Notes under the pieces: generated by a model
The model's database searches: none
Told to the model about the DNA's origin: nothing
What the model saw: the letters and a program-made list of their open reading frames with translations, nothing else
Made by a program: the position numbers and the translations under genes
Assembly: GCF_009674495.1 (NCBI RefSeq)
Contig: NZ_WKJN01000002.1
Span: 1-64,000 of the forward strand
Direction: 5' to 3'
DNA length: 64,000 bases
From: Duganella alba
Lineage (GTDB): Bacteria > Pseudomonadota > Gammaproteobacteria > Burkholderiales > Burkholderiaceae_D
In this document: in pieces, positions 27,656 to 36,311 of the stretch
How positions within the stretch are numbered: the stretch's first letter is position 1
Layout: each line of letters starts with the position of its first letter

Positions 27656-28513
27656 ATGGATTCCAAATTAAATGAACATTTTTCGGTTTCGGCCGAAAAG
27701 CCGCTTTACCACTACACGAGTCTGAGTTCGCTCGTTGGCATCGCCACTAGGCGCGAGCTATGGGCAAGCCATGTGTACTATCTCAACGACTCGAAGGAAA
27801 TTATTCACGCCTGCGAGCTTCTGGATAGAACCCTAGATGACCAATCCATTCTAGATCCAGACTTGAGACGCAGCAATTTTTTCGAGCATTTACGGAGATG
27901 GGTCGGTGAACTCAAGGGCCGACGATTCCATTTATTCGTTTTCTCACTATCGGAGGAGAGAAGTCTGCTCAGCCAGTGGCGCAGTTACACGACACATGGG
28001 AAGGGAGTAAGTATTGAATTTAGCACAGGGCTTGTAAAGCAACTAGCTCAGGACAATAAGCTTCGCTTAGGCCGGTGTCTTTACCATGAATCCGAGCATC
28101 ATGAACTCCTAGCTAATGTAGTTCAGTACCTACTGGATAGGTTTGAAAACTGCCCAAATATCGGTGACGATTATTTGGAATACGCGCAGCTTTTTGAAGA
28201 CTACCACGATACAGTCTTATCTGCTCTCTACCTTATAAAGCACGGTTCCTTTTCCGAAGAGAAGGAATGGCGTCTGATTATGAGTTCAGAATTTGCGTAT
28301 CCCCAAGTGTCGTACCGCGAGGGCGCAACGATGATGATTCCGTATGTCGCACTCAAAATCGGTCCCGGTCGTGTGTTCAATAGCATCTTGCTGGGACCGT
28401 GTGAAAACATCGAATTAGCGTTGTATTCGATGACTGGATTCCTAGGGCGTCATGAGATATGCAAAGCTGTAGCTCCATCTTACATCCCATATCGGGAATG
28501 GAAGAAAAATTAG
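27656..28513 (+). CDS. DUF2971 domain protein
   Basis: This 285-residue protein fits DUF2971 throughout: LYHYTSLSSLVGIATRRELWASHVYYLNDSKE at the N-terminus (split here only for naming; the key features are the YHYTS and LND elements), LLSQWRSYT in the middle and SEEKEWRLI in the last third. The family is widespread in accessory regions of many bacteria and has no established enzymatic role; ADP-ribosyltransferase-like activity has been proposed for its YHYT opening but is not demonstrated here. It is AT-rich like its neighbours. It is followed by a degraded toxin-antitoxin remnant. Confidence 0.8.
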   Translation: MDSKLNEHFSVSAEKPLYHYTSLSSLVGIATRRELWASHVYYLNDSKEIIHACELLDRTLDDQSILDPDLRRSNFFEHLRRWVGELKGRRFHLFVFSLSEERSLLSQWRSYTTHGKGVSIEFSTGLVKQLAQDNKLRLGRCLYHESEHHELLANVVQYLLDRFENCPNIGDDYLEYAQLFEDYHDTVLSALYLIKHGSFSEEKEWRLIMSSEFAYPQVSYREGATMMIPYVALKIGPGRVFNSILLGPCENIELALYSMTGFLGRHEICKAVAPSYIPYREWKKN

Positions 28514-28666
28514 CATGGGATTCGCGAAGGCAGATGGCTGTTGCTGAAGCAAGCTTGTTCGCCATTCTCCGATTCGGAGAAAAAGGAAATATGTGCGAAC
28601 TTCGGCCTAGGGGCGGGAGCTGACGGTTGGTTGCAGCTCTTCAGTTTGAATGTAAGGTTGCAGAGA

Positions 28667-29003
28667 TTAGGCTGGCACAAGTTTGATCTTGATTTTTTTT
28701 GCCAAGGGCCGCTGCAGCGCTAGTCCAACGTAGTGAGCGTGAGGCTGGAGTCATTTTGATCCAGCGGCCGGTTCAGCGATGCCCTGCGGTTCGCTTTTTT
28801 TTGGCAAGGCCGTTTTTGGTCATATTTTGCCCCTTCATCTCCTCCGCAATTTGCCATGCAATGACGCGCTTTACTGCGACCGCTGCGGCTTCTTCCAGCA
28901 AGCCTTCTTCGAAGTTACTGCCAATGTTCTTGCTTTCATTTGCCCTGATCTCCCACAGATCCCGATCGATCTGGCCGTTGACACTTGGCGTGGCGCGGGC
29001 CAT
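28667..29003 (-). pseudogene. Broken toxin-antitoxin remnant (HTH antitoxin, with a piece of toxin)
   Basis: Read on the minus strand, the frame starting at 29003 gives a short toxin-like piece (GQIDRDLWEIRAN), then the opening of an XRE/Fis-type antitoxin (FEEGLLEEAAAVAVKRVIAWQIAEEMK split over its first helices, then NMTKNGLAKK). It then stops at 28773. The expected continuation is present in other frames: SLNRPLDQNDSSLTLTTLD near 28720-28775, and LAKKIKIKLVPA ending at the TAA at 28667-28669. At least two frameshifts are therefore needed, and the bulk of the toxin is missing. I regard it as a fossil of a HigBA-like or phage-Gp49-like module. The plus-strand frames across it are not supported. 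Between 28514 and 28666 nothing is recognised. Confidence 0.6.
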
Positions 29004-29010
29004 CGGCTAG

Positions 29011-29028
29011 CGTACCAAATCAGGTACG
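29011..29028. promoter_or_regulatory. Inverted repeat upstream of the broken toxin-antitoxin locus
   Basis: CGTACC and GGTACG flank a 6-base spacer, just upstream (on the minus strand) of the remnant start. It looks like the operator of the former toxin-antitoxin unit. No other gene start lies within 70 bases. Confidence 0.45.
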
Positions 29029-29098
29029 AATAACAAGCCGATGGCGACGATTCTTCCACGCCACTCCGCGATATATCAGCTTTTTTCGTCAGCAGCGT

Positions 29099-30610
29099 TC
29101 ATTTCGTGAACAGCGCCTGCGCGTCGCGCTTGAAGGCCTGGGCGGAACCATCGCGGCTGTAGAACATGTGGCCGCCCGGGTAGACCGCCAGGTGCGCCGG
29201 CGCCGCCATCGGTGCCGGCATCTGGTCGAGGATCAGCGCCGAGGTGAAGTAAGGGCAGGACAGGTCGTTGTAGCCGTGCACGATCAGCACGCCCATTTTC
29301 GGGTCGTTGGCCATGGCCTGGCGCAGGTCGCTGACGGGCTTGTCCTGGCTGGCGCCGCGATCCCATGCGCTGTTCACTTCATAAGACAGGGCCTTGTACA
29401 AGGCGTCCGATTTCCAGCCCACTTCACGCGTGACGAAGTCCACCATGGCGCTGGTCGACGGGGCGATCAGCGCGTTCAGGATCGGGTCGCCCGAGCGGCG
29501 TTCGGCCGAGGCGGGGAAGGGATCGTAGGCGGTGACGTTGGCGTCGTAGACCGAGCCGATTTTCTTGTCGCCGCGATGCAGTTCGCGCAGGAAGGTATTG
29601 CTGTCGAGGCGGCCGTCGAGGCGGTTGACGATGCTGGCGTCGATGCCGGTCAGCTCGGAGACCTTGCTCACCAGCCGCGTGACGGCGTTCGGATCGGAAC
29701 GGCCCGCCAGCAGGTCGGTGGCGAACTGGCCGCGGGTGTAGGCTTCGATGCCGCGCATGGCTTCCGGCGTCAGCTTTTGCTGCGCTTCGAGGTGCGAGGC
29801 GGCCATCGACGGCAGGTTGATCATCCACGGCAGCGGCGACAGCGCGGTGTCGTCGCCGATGGCGGCCGGGTCGAGGTAAGGCGAGACCATGATCAGGCCC
29901 TTGATGCCGACGCCGAGCTGCGTTTGCAGTTCGTGGGCCAGGCGCGGCGCGCGGTAGCCGCCGTAGGATTCGCCCATCAGGAATTTCGGCGAGCGCAGGC
30001 GGCCGTTCTTGACCAGCCAGTCATACACGATGCGCGACAGGTATTTGATGTCCGGCTCGGTGGCGAAGAAATCGGCCTTGGCCTTGGCCGGTTCTTCCAG
30101 CGCGCGGCTGAAACCGGTGCCGATCGGGTCGATGAAGACCAGGTCGGTCATGTCCAGCCAGGTGTGCGGATTGTCCTGCAGTTCGGAGGAGTCCGACGGC
30201 GCATCGCCGGCGGCGCCGAACTGCACGCGGCGCGGGCCGATCGCGCCCATGTTGAGGTAGACGGACGAGGCGCCGGGACCGCCGTTGAAGGCGAAGGTGA
30301 CCGGGCGCTTCGGACTGCCGCCCGGCACCACGTAGGCGGTGTACACCACTTCGCCGATCACCTTGCCCTTGGCATCGCGCACCTTGATCGATCCCACGGT
30401 CGCGTCGTAGCTGAACGGCTTGCCGTTCAGGCGGATGGTCTGGTGGATGGTCTTGTCTTCGGACAGCGGCGGCAGGTCGAGGTCCGGCTTGTTGGATTTG
30501 GCGTCGGCCGCCGGCGCCGCGTCGGCGGCGTGGACGGTGGGCAGGGCGCCGAGCAGGACGGTGGCAAAAGCGGCGGTGCGAAGCAGTTTGGAAAGTGGTG
30601 CGCTGGACAT
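29099..30610 (-). CDS. Secreted serine carboxypeptidase-like peptidase, S10 family
   Basis: This 503-residue protein has a Sec signal peptide (about 1-29, ending VHAADAA) and an alpha/beta-hydrolase core. Features are the oxyanion segment FNGGPGASSVYLNMG, the nucleophile S215 in LMGESYGGYRAPRL, and Asp and His of the triad in YNDLSCPY and PGGHMFY near the C-terminus. S10 enzymes remove C-terminal residues from peptides, often at acidic pH, so it probably trims peptides in the periplasm or medium. The gene stands alone on its strand; the M29-like gene on the same strand is 1.4 kb away. Its start follows a weak GGAA site. Confidence 0.93.
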   Translation of the reverse strand: MSSAPLSKLLRTAAFATVLLGALPTVHAADAAPAADAKSNKPDLDLPPLSEDKTIHQTIRLNGKPFSYDATVGSIKVRDAKGKVIGEVVYTAYVVPGGSPKRPVTFAFNGGPGASSVYLNMGAIGPRRVQFGAAGDAPSDSSELQDNPHTWLDMTDLVFIDPIGTGFSRALEEPAKAKADFFATEPDIKYLSRIVYDWLVKNGRLRSPKFLMGESYGGYRAPRLAHELQTQLGVGIKGLIMVSPYLDPAAIGDDTALSPLPWMINLPSMAASHLEAQQKLTPEAMRGIEAYTRGQFATDLLAGRSDPNAVTRLVSKVSELTGIDASIVNRLDGRLDSNTFLRELHRGDKKIGSVYDANVTAYDPFPASAERRSGDPILNALIAPSTSAMVDFVTREVGWKSDALYKALSYEVNSAWDRGASQDKPVSDLRQAMANDPKMGVLIVHGYNDLSCPYFTSALILDQMPAPMAAPAHLAVYPGGHMFYSRDGSAQAFKRDAQALFTK

Positions 30611-30788
30611 GGATTCCTTATCTGGAAAATAAGCTAACGGTGTGCCGGCTTGGCATTTTGTGAGTTTAACAGGGGCGGGTAGGCACCTGCTCGAACTTCG
30701 CGCCAGTGAGGCATCGCCGGCCGGATCCGTGCACGCTTATCTCACATCAAATTTCGCTGCGCCGGATATGGAACAGTGGATCTGGAGC

Positions 30789-30824
30789 CCGGTCCCGGAC
30801 CGGTCATCCATCCCTAAACGTTTA
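30789..30824. promoter_or_regulatory. Two palindromes in the leader of the aerolysin-like gene
   Basis: CCGGTC/GACCGG around a CCG loop (30789-30803) and the perfect palindrome TAAACGTTTA (30815-30824) lie directly before the GGAGG ribosome site at 30829-30833. The first could be an RNA hairpin and the second an operator. Promoter hexamers are not obvious. Confidence 0.4.
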
Positions 30825-30837
30825 AATTGGAGGATGT

Positions 30838-31971
30838 ATGGAGATCATCAATCTGTCGGACAAACTGAAAAGCATGATGGCCGGTATCAAAGTCAAGATG
30901 GACGCGTGGCCGCCAATGGCCGAAGGGGAGTCGTTGTTGAACCATACCGTCATTTTTACTTACGCCAATATCGAGTGCAACTGCATCGACGTCAGCTACG
31001 GCCTGGTTACGCTATCCAGCCTGCCGTCGCCGGAGACGCGGCAGGTATACCGGCTGGTGAATTGCCTCGACGTCGCCGATAAAAAAAGCCTGGGCGTGGA
31101 TTTCAGTTATACCGAATCGACCACGGCGACAAAATCGGTGACGGTGACCGAGGGGAGCAGCGTTACCTTGAAAGCGGATACGGGCATCAAGATGGACGTC
31201 GTCTCCGCAGGTGTCGGCCTGTCGGAAACGAAAACGCTCAACCTGCAAAAAGTGGACAGCAATGTCAGCCTCAAGCAGGAAAGCAAAGTCGAACGCTACG
31301 ATCTCAGTTACGAACTGGCGCCGCAGACCGCCATCGAGGTCGCGATAAGCAAGGAATTACAGGAGTACAGGCAAGCCTTCGGAGGGAAAATACTGATCGA
31401 CGGCGACATCCTGGTGACGGTGCGCCGCAATTCGGATGGCCAGATGTCCGGCCGGTTCGCGCCGGCGGGCCGTATCAGCGCTTATCTGCCGGCCGAGAAA
31501 CGGCTGCTGGAGGTGCAGGGCGAGTTTGAGCACATCAAGGGCACGCGTACCACCCGCAGCGCCCGCAGTTTCCCGGTTTCGAAGCAGCCCGACCTGTGCG
31601 CTGGCGAGCAGGCGGCGGCGGGGCACGCGGCTTTGCTGGCGGCTCTGTGGCAAGCGCCGGAACCAGCGTTTGGGCGGGCCAGCGTGCGGCTGGCCAATAT
31701 CAGATGCAACGCCGGCATTTACTACGCGGACTTCGATATCGAAACCCCTGGCTGCGACAGCAGCGCGGCATCGGGGTTCGATGTTGTCCTGGTGATAGAG
31801 CGCGATGGAGGTCAGCATACGCAGCGGACCTCCATCGAGGGATGGGAGGCCGGGGAATCCGTGCCGGGCGGCTTTCGCATCAGCCGCAGCGGCAATTATG
31901 GCGAGGGCGAAGTGGTCGACATCATCAACATCCAGCAGCCCGATTTCAATTGCTTTGACAAAGAGCGGTGA
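30838..31971 (+). CDS. Putative aerolysin/ETX-MTX2-like beta-pore-forming protein
   Basis: This 377-residue protein has no signal peptide or membrane helix. The central part (about 85-200) alternates polar and apolar residues and is very rich in Ser, Thr and Val: SYTESTTATKSVTVTEGSS, KMDVVSAGVGLSETKTLNL. It then has the segment LAPQTAIEVAISKELQEYRQAF, which looks like the strand that pairs the pore domain in aerolysin-type toxins (APxTxxxVxI followed by a hydrophobic G-x-I/V strand, here GGKILIDGDILVTV). The C-terminal third (from about 270) is a separate beta-rich domain with Cys residues that could bind a receptor. A strong GGAGG precedes the start. The assignment is by pattern and needs structure prediction; a bacteriocin-like or immunity-binding protein is the main alternative. 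Confidence 0.5.
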   Translation: MEIINLSDKLKSMMAGIKVKMDAWPPMAEGESLLNHTVIFTYANIECNCIDVSYGLVTLSSLPSPETRQVYRLVNCLDVADKKSLGVDFSYTESTTATKSVTVTEGSSVTLKADTGIKMDVVSAGVGLSETKTLNLQKVDSNVSLKQESKVERYDLSYELAPQTAIEVAISKELQEYRQAFGGKILIDGDILVTVRRNSDGQMSGRFAPAGRISAYLPAEKRLLEVQGEFEHIKGTRTTRSARSFPVSKQPDLCAGEQAAAGHAALLAALWQAPEPAFGRASVRLANIRCNAGIYYADFDIETPGCDSSAASGFDVVLVIERDGGQHTQRTSIEGWEAGESVPGGFRISRSGNYGEGEVVDIINIQQPDFNCFDKER

Positions 31972-33021
31972 TTAGGCCACCTGCCAGGTGCCGTCGCGGT
32001 AGATCAGTTCATCGTCGAGGTAGACGCCTTCGGTGACGGCGAAGACGTCGATGTGGTAACGGGCGTCCTTGCGCTTCAGCTGCGGCTTGGTGTAGACGCC
32101 GTGCTTGGCGCCCAGCGACAGGTGGATGCCGCACATGCGCTCGTAGGTGCCGATGTCGTCGACGAAGCAGTCGCGCGAGAAGGCGCGGTTCATGCCGAAG
32201 CCCAGTTCGCGCAGCCACACTTCGCCTTCATGTTCGCGGATGATGGACAGCATTTCGTCAAACGCCGGCGTGCTGTTTTCGGCGCCGACCACGCGGCCTT
32301 TTTCAACAATGATGGTGATCGGCGCCTCCGGCTTGTTGACCAGGAATTTGGTGTCGCCGAACACGAAGATGCGCGCGCGGCCGCTCACCGCTTCCAGGTC
32401 CTGCGCCTCGGTGAACACTTCGCCCAGCGGGAACTGGCCGCCGATGTTGGTCATGCCGCTGTAGTCGCCGATGTTCAGCTTGGCCGATTCGAACGGCGAG
32501 GCGAACACCAGCCGCTCGCCATTGCCGGTGTCGACCACGCCATGCCGCGCCTGGTCGATGCGCGCCTTCAGCGCATGGCCGACGCCTCGGTAGTAGGCCG
32601 GGTCGTAGGCCAGCGAATCGATGTAGTGCAATCCCTGCTCGCCCGGCATGCGCGACAGGTGCACGTGCTCGATCACTTTCAGGCCGCGCTTGAACAGTTC
32701 GATGCGGATGCGGTAGGCGTCCATGCGGAAGCTGCCGGACTGGATCAGCACCACCAGGTCGCCGGCGTTCAGGCGCGCGAAGGTGGCCAGGATGGCGTCC
32801 GGCGCGGCGCTGTCGAAGTCGATGAACTGGGCGTCCGGCGCCACGCGGCGGTAGGCTTCGGTCAGCGCGCGATTGAGGTCGGTGCGGGTATCGTGGACGA
32901 TCAGCGCGGCGTGCGGCGCGCGGTGTTCGATGGCGATGGCCAGCGTGTCGCGCAGATTGCGTTCGGCGGTGTCGACGGCGTGCTCGGGAATGCTGCCGAA
33001 ACGGGAGGGGGAGGACGTCAT
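31972..33021 (-). CDS. M29-like aminopeptidase
   Basis: This 349-residue protein resembles the M29 leucyl/thermophilic aminopeptidase group. Features are a Rossmann-like N-terminal part with HDTRTDL, then GGQFPLGEVFTEA, WLRELGFGMNRAF, and HLSLGAKHGVYTKP followed by HIDVFAV, which supply the Glu, His, and Asp metal ligands. I take the start at MTSSPSRFG (33019-33021); an in-frame ATG ten codons upstream (33051) is possible, and neither has a strong ribosome site. It is convergent with the aerolysin-like gene, whose stop ends one base before its own stop. Confidence 0.78.
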   Translation of the reverse strand: MTSSPSRFGSIPEHAVDTAERNLRDTLAIAIEHRAPHAALIVHDTRTDLNRALTEAYRRVAPDAQFIDFDSAAPDAILATFARLNAGDLVVLIQSGSFRMDAYRIRIELFKRGLKVIEHVHLSRMPGEQGLHYIDSLAYDPAYYRGVGHALKARIDQARHGVVDTGNGERLVFASPFESAKLNIGDYSGMTNIGGQFPLGEVFTEAQDLEAVSGRARIFVFGDTKFLVNKPEAPITIIVEKGRVVGAENSTPAFDEMLSIIREHEGEVWLRELGFGMNRAFSRDCFVDDIGTYERMCGIHLSLGAKHGVYTKPQLKRKDARYHIDVFAVTEGVYLDDELIYRDGTWQVA

Positions 33022-33173
33022 GGTGGGGCGCTTATCAGGATCAGCCCGCATTATAAGGCAGTTGCCATGCGCGCCACGCCCCTGCGCATTCTCCTTGTAA
33101 TGGATAAAGGAGCGATATAGAATGAAAAAAATAGCCTAGCGGCAACTCCGTGGCGATAACGACAGGAAGCGTG

Positions 33174-33626
33174 ATGACCGTATTGATGGGACAGGATTTG
33201 CCGCTGGAGCGACCGGACTCGACCGGGCGCGCAGCGTTGTTCGTGCCGACGGCGGCAATCAAGGGCGATGTACTGGAGACGGTGCGCATGGGCGCGGCGA
33301 TCGTCGGTTATGGCAACCATGACCGGACCTTGACTATTTATTACGAAAGCAACCGTTTCAACGAACCGAACCTGGTCAAGTGGGAGCAGAAAGCGCGCAA
33401 GGCGTTCGAGCGGCTGGCGGAGAATCTGCCGACCGTGTCCAAGATGGTCAGCAAGCCGGAGAATTTCGAGCAGGTCGGTTACATCAGCAGCAAGGGCATC
33501 CTGATCCGCCGCATGGAAAAGCTGCGCAACTGGCTGGAAAAGTCCGAAGCGCTCGATGGCGCGCCGGAATCCGAAAACGTGGTCTTCACGCCGCCGCCCC
33601 CTCCCAAGAAAATCGTCGAAACCTGA
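33174..33626 (+). CDS. Hypothetical protein, 150 residues
   Basis: No family is recognised. The start is taken at the ATG with AGGAAG 6 bases upstream; a GTG eight codons earlier also opens the frame. The protein has a mixed alpha/beta N-terminal half (VLETVRMGAAIVGYGNHDRTL), a basic helical middle (KWEQKARKAFERLAENLPTV) and a proline-rich tail (FTPPPPPKK). No signal or membrane segment is seen. It may be cytoplasmic. The next gene, a small lipoprotein, is separated by an operator-like palindrome, so it is not obviously in the same unit. Confidence 0.65.
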   Translation: MTVLMGQDLPLERPDSTGRAALFVPTAAIKGDVLETVRMGAAIVGYGNHDRTLTIYYESNRFNEPNLVKWEQKARKAFERLAENLPTVSKMVSKPENFEQVGYISSKGILIRRMEKLRNWLEKSEALDGAPESENVVFTPPPPPKKIVET

Positions 33627-33720
33627 CGCCCGATTCTCCCGCACCTGACCCTTGCCGCGATCGCGGCCGATTGCGTCGCCTGCCGTGCGCTGCGGCGATG
33701 CGGAGCGCTGTATGCTGTTG

Positions 33721-33738
33721 GAAAGAATACATTCTTTC
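33721..33738. promoter_or_regulatory. Perfect 18-bp palindrome before the lipoprotein gene
   Basis: GAAAGAAT and ATTCTTTC are exact reverse complements separated by two bases. The AGGAG ribosome site follows immediately, so a bound repressor or an RNA hairpin here would block translation or transcription of the small lipoprotein gene. Confidence 0.55.
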
Positions 33739-33749
33739 AGGAGATGATT

Positions 33750-34085
33750 ATGATGATCCGTTATATCGCGGTGGCCCTGGCGACGCTGGCGCTGCTCGGC
33801 GGTTGCCAGAAGAAGGAAGATCCGAGCGAAGCCGGTCCGGCGGAACGCGCCGGCCGCAAGATCGATGAGGCCACGCAGCAGGCCAGCCAGAAGCTGGACA
33901 ACGCCGCGCAGCAGGCCAACCAGCAGCTCACCGATACCGCCAAGGAAACCAGCCAGAAGCTCGACAAGGCAGCCGACCAGGCCAGCGAGAAGCTGAACGA
34001 GGCCACCAAGGAGGCCGGCCGCAAGCTGGAACGCGCCGGCGAGAAGATGCAAAGCGCCGCCGACGAACGCGAGGCGAAGAAGTAG
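33750..34085 (+). CDS. Small helical lipoprotein with heptad-like repeats
   Basis: This 111-residue lipoprotein has the lipobox LLGGC near residue 20. Its whole mature region is a repeated helix of QASQKLDNAAQQANQQL and related units (about seven to eleven residues long, Lys/Glu/Gln/Ala-rich). The start is set at the second in-frame ATG, which has AGGAG six bases upstream; the first ATG (33744) directly adjoins the site. Such proteins resemble apolipophorin- and YtxH-like envelope proteins that bind peptidoglycan or membranes, and the family is otherwise unknown. It ends directly against the convergent cyclase gene. Confidence 0.75.
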   Translation: MMIRYIAVALATLALLGGCQKKEDPSEAGPAERAGRKIDEATQQASQKLDNAAQQANQQLTDTAKETSQKLDKAADQASEKLNEATKEAGRKLERAGEKMQSAADEREAKK

Positions 34086-36188
34086 TCAGTGCTTGCCGGC
34101 CGCGTGCTTGATCGAGACCACGTTGGTCTGTTCGGTCGGCGGCGGCTGCTGGTCCGGATCGCCGCCCAGCACCACGCTCAAATCGACGAAGCCTGAGCGC
34201 CACGCACGCTCCAGGTCCTGCTCGATCGCTTCCATCGAGGTCAGATGGAAGTTGTCGAAGCCGCGCACGCCGTAGGCGCGGTTTCGGCCATGGGCCTTGG
34301 CCAGGTACAGCGCCATGTCGACCAGGTTGACCGCGCGTTCCCACGCCAGCGGCTCGTCGCCCGGCACCAGCGGGTAGGGCGAAAAGCCGACCGACACATT
34401 CACCGAAATCTCGTGCTCCTGGTATTTCAGCGATTGCGACGAGATGCTCAACAAAATCCGCCGCGCGATTTCGTCGACGCCCTGGCGCGGTATCGCCGGC
34501 AGGAAGGCGAGGAATTCCTCGCCGCCCCAGCGCACGATCATGTCGGTTTCGCGCAGCGCGATGCGCAGGTTCTCGGCGATCATCTTCAACACCGCATCGC
34601 CGGCCGCGTGGCCGTAGGTGTCGTTGATATGCTTGAAGTGGTCGACGTCGAGCAGGAACAGCGCGCCGACCACGTCGTCCGTACGCTCCTGCACGGTCAG
34701 GCCGCGCATGAAGTCCTGGAAGTGGCGGCGGTTGTACAGCGAGGTCAATGGGTCCAGCGTCGATTGCGCCTTCAGCTCCAGGTTCTTCACCTCCAGCTGC
34801 GCGTTGGTGTGCCGCACCTTGCGGTACAGCAGGCCGACCACCGCCGCCGTCAGCGCCAGCACCAGCGCCAGCAGCCACCACACGCGCTGCTGCAGGCGGC
34901 GGTTGTCGATCTCGGTGCCCTTGACCTGGTTCTCGCGGCTCAACAGCTCGATCTGGCGCTGCTTCTTCTCGGTCTCGTACTTTTCCTGCAGTTCCAGCAT
35001 GGCTTGCTGGCGACGCCGTTCAAACAGCTCGTTGGAGATGTTGCGCTCGCGGTGATAGGCCTGCACCGCGCCGGCCAGGTCGCCCGCGCGCTCCAGCGCT
35101 TCGCCGTATTCGCGCAGCGCCGCTTGCAGATCGGGCCTGTTGTTTTCACGCTCGTAGCGGGCCAGGCCCTGTTCATACTGCTTCTTGCCCTCGGCCAGAC
35201 GGCCCATGCCGATGTAGGCCTGGCCCAGGTTGAGGCGCGCCGTCGCCTCGGTCGATTTGTCCCGGGTCTTGTCCGACGATTGCAGCGCTTCCTGCGCGTA
35301 CTGCACCGCGCGCGCGTAGTCCTGCTGCTTGAGGTGGATGTCGGACAGGTTGACCAGCGTGATGCCGACCATGCGTTCGGCGCCGAGCTTGCGCTCCAGG
35401 TCCAGGCTTTCCTGCAGCACGCGCAAGGCGCGCTTGGGCTGGCCGGAGTCGATGGCCAGGCCGTACTCGGTGTTCTTGGCCAGCGCCATGCGGCCGGGCG
35501 AATTGAGTTTTTCGGTTTCCGCCAGCAGCTCGGCCAGCGTTTCGGCGGCGTTGTCGTAGCCCTTCATCTGCGTGTGCAGCTTGGTCAGTGCGTTCAGCGC
35601 GGCGACCAGGCTGATGGCGTCGCCGGCGGGCGGCCGCGCAATGTCCACCGCATGCTGCAGCTTGAGCAGGGCGGCGGGGAAGTTGCCCTGTTCGGCGTAG
35701 GACTGGCCGGCGGTGATGGTGGCCTGCACCTGCAGCGGGATATCGGCGGTGGTCAGCGCCAGTTTTTCGGCGGCGAAGGCCATGCGGTGGGCGGCGTCCA
35801 CTTCGGCCTGGGCGAACAGCACATAGGTCTTGGCCAGCATGCCCTTGGCGATGATGACGTTGTCGCGCAGCGAGGTGCCGAAGGCGATGACCTGGTCGGC
35901 CGCTTCCATCGCCAGGTCGTTCTGGCCCAGGCGCATGCGCACGGTGCTCATCTGGGTCAGGAACTCGGCGCGGGTGTAGGAGGAGGCGGCCACCAGTTCC
36001 GGTTGCAGCTTTTGCAGCTGTCCGAGCGCCTTGTCGGGCACGAAGCGGCTTTGTTCGCGGACGTCGAGGATGCGTTCGTCGAGCGTGGCCTGGGCCAGCA
36101 CCCACGCAGGCGACAACGCCAGCGCCACGGCTGCCGCCACGGCGCCTCGCCTCCAGTGCCACCTTCCGCCATTTCTTGATCCAGCCAA
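34086..36188 (-). CDS. Periplasmic TPR sensor diguanylate cyclase (GGDEF)
   Basis: This 700-residue protein has a signal-like N-terminus, then a long helical repeat region of TPR type (about 60-400), a membrane helix (about 420-440), a coiled coil and a GGDEF domain with the active motif GGEEF (RWGGEEFLAFLP). The inhibitory I-site R-x-x-D (RETD) lies seven residues upstream. It should synthesise cyclic-di-GMP in response to a periplasmic signal bound by the repeats. The start is TTG: the open frame has no ATG in a suitable place, and GAGGG stands seven bases before this TTG. A still earlier TTG (36215) is possible. It abuts the lipoprotein gene end to end. Confidence 0.9.
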   Translation of the reverse strand: MAGSRNGGRWHWRRGAVAAAVALALSPAWVLAQATLDERILDVREQSRFVPDKALGQLQKLQPELVAASSYTRAEFLTQMSTVRMRLGQNDLAMEAADQVIAFGTSLRDNVIIAKGMLAKTYVLFAQAEVDAAHRMAFAAEKLALTTADIPLQVQATITAGQSYAEQGNFPAALLKLQHAVDIARPPAGDAISLVAALNALTKLHTQMKGYDNAAETLAELLAETEKLNSPGRMALAKNTEYGLAIDSGQPKRALRVLQESLDLERKLGAERMVGITLVNLSDIHLKQQDYARAVQYAQEALQSSDKTRDKSTEATARLNLGQAYIGMGRLAEGKKQYEQGLARYERENNRPDLQAALREYGEALERAGDLAGAVQAYHRERNISNELFERRRQQAMLELQEKYETEKKQRQIELLSRENQVKGTEIDNRRLQQRVWWLLALVLALTAAVVGLLYRKVRHTNAQLEVKNLELKAQSTLDPLTSLYNRRHFQDFMRGLTVQERTDDVVGALFLLDVDHFKHINDTYGHAAGDAVLKMIAENLRIALRETDMIVRWGGEEFLAFLPAIPRQGVDEIARRILLSISSQSLKYQEHEISVNVSVGFSPYPLVPGDEPLAWERAVNLVDMALYLAKAHGRNRAYGVRGFDNFHLTSMEAIEQDLERAWRSGFVDLSVVLGGDPDQQPPPTEQTNVVSIKHAAGKH

Positions 36189-36311
36189 CTTGACGCCCTC
36201 ACAATTGCAACGCAATGTCTAGACAATTATAGGCGTGTTGCAGTCGAGAAAGCCCCGAAGCCTGTGATTTTTCGCCAAAATCGCACAGTTTTCAGTGGCT
36301 TTTTGACACTT

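Noticed and set aside
28699..29010. 103-residue plus-strand reading frame as a gene
   Set aside because: The opposite strand carries recognisable antitoxin sequence in several frames; the plus frame has no family and no ribosome site.
34245..36179. 644-residue plus-strand reading frame
   Set aside because: It is antisense to the TPR-GGDEF gene.
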